This document shows positions 53,396-63,230 of a DNA stretch of 64,000 bases, in pieces (the stretch's first letter is position 1; every line of letters begins with the position of its first letter). A program made the translations under genes and the position numbers. The stretch comes from Elmis aenea (taxonomy: Eukaryota > Arthropoda > Insecta > Coleoptera > Elmidae): the NCBI GenBank assembly GCA_947652605.1, contig CANTFG010000301.1, positions 124,001 to 188,000 on the forward strand, written 5' to 3'. Below the pieces are notes generated by a model. It was not told the origin of the DNA, did not search any database, and worked only from the letters and a program-made list of their open reading frames with translations.

Positions 53396-54767
53396 AGCGA
53401 CTATTTCTAAACAATTTTAATTATTGATTTGTATATCACAGGAACAGTTTATCCATCGCCTCTTTACAGGAATACAATTGTTTTGCATATGTCTTTCAAT
53501 GAGCTGGTTTTAATTTTTAATAATTTCCTAAAAATACCGAGCTTTAGTTAATACATATGTTCCTTGAGCGACTATTTCTAAACAATTTTAATTATTGATT
53601 TGTATATCACAGGAACAGTTTATCCATCGCCTCTTTACAGGAATACAATTGTTTTGCATATGTCTTTCAATGAGCTGGTTTTAATTTTTAATAATTTCCT
53701 AAAAATACCGTGCATTAGTTAATACATATGTTCTTTGAGCGACTATTTCTGAACAATTTTAATTATTGATTTGTATGTATATCACAGGAACAGTTTATCC
53801 ATCGCCTCTTTACAGGAATACAATTGTTTTGCATATGTCTTTCAATGAGCTGGTTTTAATTTTTAATAATTTCCTAAAAATACCGTGCTTTAGTTAATAC
53901 ATATGTTCCTTGAGCGACTATTTCTAAACAATTTTAATTATTGATTTGTATATCACAGGAACAGTTTATCCATCGCCTCTTTACAGGAATACAATTGTTT
54001 TGCATATGTCTTTCAATGAGCTGGTTTTAATTTTTAATAATTTCCTAAAAATACCGTGCATTAGTTAATACATATGTTCCTTGAGCGACTATTTCGAAAC
54101 AATTTTAATTATTGATTTGTATATCACAGGAACAGTTTATCCATCGCCTCTTTACATGAATACAATTGTTTTGCATATGTCTTTCAATGAGCTGGTTTTA
54201 ATTTTTAATAATTTCCTAAAAATACCGTGCTTTAGTTAATACATATGTTCCTTGAGCGACTATTTCTAAACAATTTTAATTATTGATTTGTATATGACAG
54301 GAACAGTATATCCATCGCCTCTTTACATGAATACAATTGTTTTGCATATGTCTTTCAATGAGCTGGTTTTAATTTTTAATAATTTCCTAAAAATACCGTG
54401 CTTTAGTTAATACATATGTTCCTTGAGCGACTATTTCGAAACAATTTTAATTATTGATTTTTATATCACAGGAACAGTTTATCCATCGCCTCTTTACATG
54501 AATACAATTGTTTTGCATATGTCTTTCAATAAGCTGGCATTAATTTTTAATAATTTCCTAAAAATACCGTGCTTTAGTTAATACATATGTTCCTTGTGCG
54601 ACTATTTCGAAACAATTTCAATTATTGATTTGTATATGACAGGAACAGTTTATCCATCGCCTCTTTACATGAATACAATTGTTTTGCATATGTCTTTCAA
54701 TGAGCTGGTTTTAATTTTTAATAATTTCCTAAAAATACCGTGCTTTAGTTAATACATATGTTCCTTG
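53221..54767. repeat. Spacer segment of nine monomers between the dispersed copies
   Basis: Monomers start at 53221 (2-like, 175 bp), 53396 (21), 53567 (22), 53738 (5 with acagg, 175 bp), 53913 (22), 54084 (24), 54255 (25), 54426 (24-like with CAATAAG and GGCATTAA) and 54597 (13). The pair 5-22 instead of 5-6, and the acagg mark inside the type 5 copy, indicate an exchange between a type 5 and a type 21 monomer. ACCGAGC near 53537 and GATTTTTATATC near 54457 are private. Confidence 0.82.
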
Positions 54768-55451
54768 AGCGACTATTTCTAAACAATTTTAATTATTGAT
54801 TTGTATATGACAGGAACAGTTTATCCATTGCCTCTTTACATGAATACAATTGTTTTGCATATGTCTTTCAATGAGCTGGTTTTAATTTTTAATAATTTCC
54901 TAAAAATACCGTGCTTTAGTTAATACATATGTTCCTTGAGCGACTATTTCTAAACAATTTTAATTATTGATTTGTATATCACAGGAACAGTTTATACATC
55001 GCCTCTTTACATGAATAAAATTGTTTTGCATATGTCTTTCAATGAGCTGGTTTTAATTTTTAATAATTTCCTAAAAATACCGTGCTTTAGTTAATACATA
55101 TGTTCCTTGAGCGACTATTTCGAAACAATTTTAATTATTGATTTGTATATCACAGGAACAGTTTATCCATCGCCTCTTTACATGAATACAATTGTTTTGC
55201 ATATGTCTTTCAATGAGCTGGTTTTAATTTTTAATAATTTCCTAAAAATACCGTGCTTTAGTTAATACATATGTTCCTTGAGCGACTATTTCTGAACAAT
55301 TATAATTATTGATTTGTATGTCACAGAAACAGTTTATCCATCGCCTCTTTACATGAATACAATTGTTTTGCATATGTCTTTCAATGAGCTGGTATTAATT
55401 TTTAATAATTTCCTAAAAATACCGTGCTTTAGTTAATACATATGTTCCTTG

Positions 55452-55622
55452 AGCGACTATTTCGAAACAATTTTAATTATTGATTTGTATATCACAGGAA
55501 CAGTTTATCCATCGCCTCTTTACAGGAATACAATTGTTTTGTATATGTCTTTCAATGAGCTGGTTTTAATTTTTAATAGTTTCCTAAAAATACCGTGCAT
55601 TAGTTAATACATATGTTTTTTG
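55452..55622. repeat. Fusion monomer replacing a 3-22 pair
   Basis: It starts with TTTCGAAAC as the 3-like copy at 49113 does and ends with GCATTAG as the type 22 copy at 49284 does. It lacks the T run of type 3 in the middle. It therefore equals the left part of one and the right part of the next, the expected product of a one-monomer deletion by unequal exchange. It also matches type 4 (514, 21396), so the alternative is that this copy is ancestral and 49113-49454 is an expansion. GTATATGTC and AATAGTTTCC are private. Confidence 0.75.
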
Positions 55623-57678
55623 AGCGACTATTTCTGAACAATTTTAATTATTGATTTGTATGTATATCACAGGAACAGTTTATCCATCGCCTCTTTACAT
55701 GAATACAATTGTTTTGCATATGTCTTTCAATGAGCTGGTTTTAATTTTTAATAATTTCCTAAAAATACCGTGCTTTAGTTAATACATATGTTCCTTGTGC
55801 GACTATTTCGAAACAATTTCAATTATTGATTTGTATATGACAGGAACAGTTTATCCATCGCCTCTTTACATGAATACAATTGTTTTGCATATGTCTTTCA
55901 AGGAGCTGGTTTTAATTTTTAATAATTTCCTAAAAATACCGTGCATTAGTTAATACATATGTTCCTTGTGCGACTATTTCGAAACAATTTCAATTATTGA
56001 TTTGTATATCACAGGAACAGTTTATCTATCGCCTCTTTACATGAATACAATTGTTTTGCATATGTCTTTCAATGAGCTGGTTTTAATTTTTAATAATTTC
56101 CTAAAAATACCGTGCTTTAGTTAATACATATGTTCCTTGAGCGACTATTTCTGAACAATTTTAATTATTGATTTGTATATCACAGAAACAGTTTATCCAT
56201 CGCCTCTTTACATGAATACAATTGTTTTGCATATGTCTTTCAATGAGCTGGTTTTAATTTTTAATAATTTCCTAAAAATACCGTGCTTTAGTTAATACAT
56301 ATGTTCCTTGAGCGACTATTTCTGAACAATTTTAATTATTAATTTGTATATCACAGAAACAGTTTATCCATCGCCTCTTTACATGAATACAATTGTTTTG
56401 CATATGTCTTTCAAAGAGCTGGTTTTAATTTTTAATAATTTCCTAAAAATACCGTGCTTTAGTTAATACATATGTTCCTTGAGCGACTATTTCGAAACAA
56501 TTTCAATTATTGATTTGTATATGACAGGAACAGTTTATCCATCGCCTTTTTACATGAATAAAATTGTTTTGCATATGTCTTTCAATGAGCTGGTTTTAAT
56601 TTTTAATAATTTCCTAAAAATACCGTGCTTTAGTTAATACATATGTTCCTTGTGCGACTATTTTGAAACAATTTCAATTATTGATTTGTATATGACAGGA
56701 ACAGTTTATCCATCGCTTCTTTACATGAATACAATTGTTTTGCATATGTCTTTCAATGAGCTGGTTTTATTTTTTAATAATTTCCTAAAAATACCGTGCT
56801 TTAGTTAATACATATGTTCCTTGAGCGACTATTTCTAAACAATTTTAATTATTGATTTGTATATCACAGAAACAGTTTATCCATCGCCTCTTTACATGAA
56901 TACAATTGTTTTGCATATGTCTTTCAATGAGCTGGTATTAATTTTTAATAATTTCCTAAAAATACCGTGCTTTAGTTAATACATATGTTCCTTGTGCGAC
57001 TATTTCGAAACAATTTTAATTATTGATTTGTATATGACAGGAACAGTTTATCCATCGCCTCTTTACATGAATACAATTGTTTTGCATATGTCTTTCAATG
57101 AGCTGGTTTTAATTTTTAATAATTTCCTAAAAATACCGTGCTTTAGTTAATACATATGTTCCTTGAGCGACTATTTCTAAACAATTTTAATTATTGATTT
57201 GTATATCACAGGAACAGTTTATCCATCGCCTCTTTACAGGAATACATTTGTTTTGCATATGTCTTTCAATGAGCTGGTTTTAATTTTTAATAATTTCCTA
57301 AAAATACCGTGCATTAGTTAATACATATGTTCCTTGAGCGACTATTTCTGAACAATTTTAATTATTGATTTGTATATCACAGGAACAGTTTATCCATCGC
57401 CTCTTTACATGAATACAATTGTTTTGCATATGTCTTTCAATGAGCTGGTTTTAATTTTTAATAATTTCCTAAAAATACCGTGCTTTAGTTAATACATATG
57501 TTCCTTGGGCGACTATTTCTAAACGATTTTAATTATTGATTTGTATATCACAGGAACAGTTTATCCATCGCCTCTTTACATGAATACAATTGTTTTGCAT
57601 ATGTCTTTCAATGAGCTGGTTTTAATTTTTAATAATTTCCTAAAAATACCGTGCTTTAGTTAATACATATGTTCCTTG

Positions 57679-58191
57679 AGCGACTATTTCTAAACAATTT
57701 TAATTATTGATTTGTATATGACAGGAACAGTATATCCATCGCCTCTTTACATGAATACAATTGTTTTGCATATGTCTTTCAATGAGCTGGCATTATATTT
57801 TAATAATTTCCTAAAAATACCGTGCTTTAGTTAATACATATGTTCCTTGTGCGACTATTTCGAAACTATTTCAATTATTGATTTGTATATGACAGGAACA
57901 GTTTATCCATCGCCTCTTTACATGAATACAATTGTTTTGCATATGTCTTTCAATGAGCTGGCATTAATTTTTAATAATTTCCTAAAAATACCGTGCTTTA
58001 GTTAATACATATGTTCCTTGTGCGACTATTTCGAAACTATTTCAATTATTGATTTGTATATGACAGGAACAGTTTATCCATCGCCTCTTTACATGAATAC
58101 AATTGTTTTGCATATGTCTTTCAATGAGCTGGTTTTAATTTTTAATAATTTCCTAAAAATACCGTGCATTAGTTAATACATATGTTCCTTG
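57679..58191. repeat. Second copy of the three hybrid monomers 25/17, 18/17, 18/19
   Basis: Monomers at 57679, 57850 and 58021 repeat the chimeras of 51511-52023 at an offset of 6168 bases, including the rare GGCATTATATTTT at 57789. The hybrids therefore formed before the ~6.2-kb spaced duplication, which gives a relative order of events. Confidence 0.85.
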
Positions 58192-59388
58192 AGCGACTAT
58201 TTCTGAACAATTTTAATTATTGATTTGTATATCACAGGAACAGTTTATCCATCGCCTCTTTACATGAATACAATGGTTTTGCATATGTCTTTCAATGAGC
58301 TGGTTTTAATTTTTAATAATTTCCTAAAAATACCGTGCTTTAGTTAATACATATGTTCCTTGAGCGACTATTTCTAAACAATTTTAATTATTGATTTGTA
58401 TATCACAGGAACAGTTTATCCATCGCCTCTTTACAGGAATACAATTGTTTTGCATATGTCTTTCAATGAGCTGGTTTTAATTTTTAATAATTTCCTAAAA
58501 ATTCCGTGCTTTAGTTAATACATATGTTCCTTGAGCGACTATTTCTAAACAATTTTAATTATTGATTTGTATATCACAGGAACAGTTTATCCATCGCCTC
58601 TTTACAGGAATACAATTGTTTTGCATATGTCTTTCAATGAGCTGGTTTTAGTTTTTAATAATTTCCTAAAAATACCGTGCATTAGTTAATACATATGTTC
58701 CTTGTGCGACTATTTCGAAACAATTTCAATTATTGATTTGTATATCACAGGAACAGTTTATCTATCGCCTCTTTACATGAATACAATTGTTTTGCATATG
58801 TCTTTCAATGAGCTGGTTTTAATTTTTAATAATTTCCTAAAAATACCGTGCATTAGTTAATACATATGTTCCTTGAGCGACTATTTCGAAACAATTTTAA
58901 TTATTGATTTGTATATCACAGGAACAGTTTATCCATCGCCTCTTTACATGAATACAATTGTTTTGCATATGTCTTTCAATGAGCTGGTTTTAATTTTTAA
59001 TAATTTCCTAAAAATACCGTGCTTTAGTTAATACATATGTTCCTTGAGCGACTATTTCTAAACAATTTTAATTATTGATTTGTATATGACAGGAACAGTA
59101 TATCCATCGCCTCTTTACATGAATACAATTGTTTTGCATATGTCTTTCAATGAGCTGGTTTTAATTTTTAATAATTTCCTAAAAATACCGTGCTTTAGTT
59201 AATACATATGTTCCTTGAGCGACTATTTCGAAACAATTTTAATTATTGATTTGTATATCACAGGAACAGTTTATTTATCGCCTCTTTACATGAATACAAT
59301 TGTTTTGCATATGTCTTTCAATGAGCTGGTTTTAATTTTTAATAATTTCCTAAAAATACCGTGCTTTAGTTAATACATATGTTCCTTG

Positions 59389-62299
59389 AGCGACTATTTC
59401 TAAACAATTTTAATTATTGATTTGTATATCACAGGAACAGTTTATCCATCGCCTCTTTACATGAATAAAATTGTTTTGCATATGTCTTTCAATGAGCTGG
59501 TTTTAATTTTTAATAATTTCCTAAAAATACCGTGCTTTAGTTAATACATATGTTCCTTGAGCGACTATTTCGAAACAAATTTAATTATTGATTTGTATAT
59601 CACAGGAACAGTTTATCCATCGCCTCTTTACATGAATACAATTGTTTTGCATATGTCTTTCAATGAGCTGGTATTAATTTTTAATAATTTCCTAAAAATA
59701 CCGTGCTTTAGTTAATACATATGTTCCTTGAGCGACTGTTTCTGAACAATTTTAATTATTGATTTGTATATCACAGAAACAGTTTATCCATCGCCTCTTT
59801 ACATGAATACAATTGTTTTGCATATGTCTTTCAATGAGCTGGTTTTAATTTTTAATAATTTCCTAAAAATACCGTGCTTTAGTTAATACATATGTTCCTT
59901 GAGCGACTATTTCGAAACAATTTTAATTATTGATTTGTATATCACAGGAACAGTTTATCCATCGCCTCTTTACATGAATACAATTGTTTTGCATATGTCT
60001 TTCAATGAGCTGGTTTTAATTTTTAATAATTTCCTAAAAATACCGTGCTTTAGTTAATACATATGTTCCTTGAGCGACTATTTCTGAACAATTTTAATTA
60101 TTGATTTGTATGTCACAGAAACAGTTTATCCATCGCCTCTTTACATGAATACAATTGTTTTGCATATGTCTTTCAATGAGCTGGTATTAATTTTTAATAA
60201 TTTCCTAAAAATACCGTGCTTTAGTTAATACATATGTTCCTTGAGCGACTATTTCGAAACAATTTTAATTATTGATTTGTATATCACAGGAACAGTTTAT
60301 CCATCGCCTCTTTACAGGAATACAATTGTTTTGCATATGTCTTTCAATGAGCTGGTTTTAATTTTTAATAATTTCCTAAAAATACCGTGCTTTAGTTAAT
60401 ACATATGTTCCTTGAGCGACTATTTCTAAACAATTTTAATTATTGATTTGTATATCACAGGAACAGTTTATCCATCGCCTCTTTACAGGAATACAATTGT
60501 TTTGCATATGTCTTTCAATGAGCTGGTTTTAATTTTTAATAATTTCCTAAAAATACCGTGCATTAGTTAATACATATGTTCTTTGAGCGACTATTTCTGA
60601 ACAATTTTAATTATTGATTTGTATGTATATCACAGGAACAGTTTATCCATCGCCTCTTTACATGAATACAATTGTTTTGCATATGTCTTTCAATGAGCTG
60701 GTTTTAATTTTTAATAATTTCCTAAAAGTACCGTGCTTTAGTTAATACATATGTTCCTTGTGCGACTATTTCGAAACAATTTCAATTATTGATTTGTATA
60801 TGACAGGAACAGTTTATCCATCGCCTCTTTACATGAATACAATTGTTTTGCATATGTCTTTCAATGAGCTGGTTTTAATTTTTAATAATTTCCTAAAAAT
60901 ACCGTGCATTAGTTAATACATATGTTCCTTGTGCGACTATTTCGAAACAATTTCAATTATTGATTTGTATATCTCAGGAACAGTTTATCTATCGCCTCTT
61001 TACATGAATACAATTGTTTTGCATTTGTCTTTCAATGAGCTGGTTTTAATTTTTAATAATTTCCTAAAAATACCGTGCTTTAGTTAATACATATGTTCCT
61101 TGAGCGACTATTTCTAAACAATTTTAATTATTGATTTGTATATGACAGGAACAGTATATCCATCGCCTCTTTACATGAATACAATTGTTTTGCATATGTC
61201 TTTCACTGAGCTGGTTTTAATTTTTAATAATCTCCTAAAAATACCGTGCTTTAGTTAATACATATGTTCCTTGAGCGACTATTTCTAAACAATTTTAATT
61301 ATTGATTTGTATATGACAGGAACAGTATATCCATCGCCTCTTTACATGAATACAATTGTTTTGCATATGTCTTTCAATGAGCTGGTTTTAATTTTTAATA
61401 ATTTCCTAAAAATACCGTGCTTTAGTTAATACATATGTTCCTTGAGCGACTATTTCGAAACAATTTTAATTATTGATTTGTATATCACAGGAACAGTTTA
61501 TCAATCGCCTCTTTACATGAATACAATTGTTTTGCATATGTCTTTCAATGAGCTGGTTTTAATTTTTAATAATTTCCTAAAAATACCGTGCATTAGTTAA
61601 TACATATGTTCCTTGTGCGACTATTTCGAAACAATTTCAATTATTGATTTGTATATCACAGGAACAGTTTATCTATCGCCTCTTTACATGAATACAATTG
61701 TTTTGCATATGTCTTTCAATGAGCTGGTTTTAATTTTTAATAATTTCCTAAAAATACCGTGCATTAGTTAATACATATGTTCCTTGAGCGACTATTTCGA
61801 AACAATTTTAATTATTGATTTGTATATCACAGGAACAGTTTATCCATCGCCTCTTTACATGAATACAATTGTTTTGCATATGTCTTTCAATGAGCTGGTT
61901 TTAATTTTTAATAATTTCCTAAAAATACCGTGCTTTAGTTAATACATATGTTCCTTGAGCGACTATTTCTAAACAATTTTAATTATTGATTTGTATATGA
62001 CAGGAACAGTATATCCATCGCCTCTTTACATGAATACAATTGTTTTGCATATGTCTTTCAATGAGCTGGTTTTAATTTTTAATAATTTCCTAAAAATACC
62101 GTGCTTTAGTTAATACATATGTTCCTTGAGCGACTATTTCGAAACAATTTTAATTATTGATTTGTATATCACAGGAACAGTTTATTTATCGCCTCTTTAC
62201 ATGAATACAATTGTTTTGCATATGTCTTTCAATGAGCTGGTTTTAATTTTTAATAATTTCCTAAAAATACCGTGCTTTAGTTAATACATATGTTCCTTG
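59389..62299. repeat. Rearranged segment of 17 monomers
   Basis: Order: 29, 1-like, 8-like (59731, with ACTGTTTC), 24, 2-like, 21-like with TTTCGAAAC, 22, 5 (175 bp), 6, 7, 25, 25, 24-like ending in cattag, 23, 24, 25, 26. From 60932 it parallels 46893-48089. It carries more private single changes than most other regions: AAAAGTACC near 60725, TATCTCAGG near 60970, GCATTTGTC near 61021, CACTGAG near 61204, AATCTCC near 61229 and TATCAATCG near 61500. Confidence 0.82.
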
Positions 62300-63154
62300 A
62301 GCGACTATTTCTAAACAATTTTAATTATTGATTTGTATATGACAGGAACAGTTTATCGATCGCCTCTTTACATGGATACAATTGTTTTGCATATGTCTTT
62401 CAATAAGCTGGTTTTAATTTTTAATAATTTCCTAAAAATACCGTGCTTTAGTTAATACATATGTTCCTTGAGCGACTATTTCTAAACAATTTTAATTATT
62501 GATTTGTATATCACAGGAACAGTTTATCCATCGCCTCTTTACATGAATAAAATTGTTTTGCATATGTCTTTCAATGAGCTGGTATTAATTTTTAATAATT
62601 TCCTAAAAATACCGTGCTTTAGTTAATACATATGTTCCTTGAGCGACTATTTCTAAACAATTTTAATTATTGATTTGTATATCACAGGAACAGTTTATCC
62701 ATCGCCTCTTTACATGAATACAATTGTTTTGCATATGTCTTTCAATGAGCTGGTATTAATTTTTAATAATTTCCTAAAAATACCGTGCTTTAGTTAATAC
62801 ATATGTTCCTTGAGCGACTATTTCTGAACAATTTCAATTATTGATTTGTATATCACAGGAACAGTTTATCTATCGCCTCTTTACATGAATACAATTGTTT
62901 TGCATATGTCTTTCAATGAGCTGGTTTTAATTTTTAATAATTTCCTAAAAATACCGTGCTTTAGTTAATACATATGTTCCTTGAGCGACAATTTCGAAAC
63001 AATTTTAATTATTGATTTGTATATCACAGGAACAGTTTATCCATCGCCTCTTTACATGAATACAATTGTTTTGCATATGTCTTTCAATAAGCTGGTATTA
63101 ATTTTTAATAATTTCCTAAAAATACCGTGCTTTAGTTAATACATATGTTCCTTG
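62300..63154. repeat. Five atypical monomers
   Basis: Monomers at 62300, 62471, 62642, 62813 and 62984 mix marks not combined elsewhere. 62300 has TGACAGG, TTTATCGATCG, ACATGGATAC and CAATAAG. 62471 has AATAAAATT with GGTATTAA. 62642 has TCACAGGAAC with GGTATTAA. 62813 has AGCGAC and TTTCTGAAC with TTTCAATT and TTTATCTATCG, otherwise linked to TGCGAC. 62984 has GCGACAATTTCG, CAATAAG and GGTATTAA. No ancestral order is visible. Confidence 0.8.
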
Positions 63155-63230
63155 AGCGACTATTTCTGAACAATTTAAATTATTGATTTGTATATGACAG
63201 GAACAGTTTATCCATCGCATATGTTCCTTG
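63155..63230. repeat. Truncated 76-bp monomer (95-bp internal deletion)
   Basis: The sequence runs normally to TATCCATCGC (monomer position 64) and then continues with ATATGTTCCTTG (from position 160). This removes 95 bp, including ACAATTGT, the first CATATG and the T/A-rich tract. The joint shares a single C, so there is almost no microhomology, although both sides lie next to CATATG-like sequence. Left and right neighbours both have CAATTTAAATT and TGACAGG, so they are close relatives. This is the only large deletion in the window. Confidence 0.95.

Larger units (their letters stand above)
54768..59388. repeat. Dispersed unit, copy 2, one monomer shorter (27 monomers, 4621 bp)
   Basis: The order is that of copy 1 except that 3-like and 22 are merged into one monomer at 55452. 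The offset is 6339 bases left of that point and 6168 right of it, a difference of exactly one monomer. Copy 2 lacks some copy 1 marks: type 9 at 56311 has no TTACTAA, type 8 at 56140 has ACATG and type 10 at 56482 has AGCGAC. These may be local conversion. Private: GTTTTTTGAGCG near 55615, TTATTAATTTG near 56337, AAATTCCG near 58499. Confidence 0.87.
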
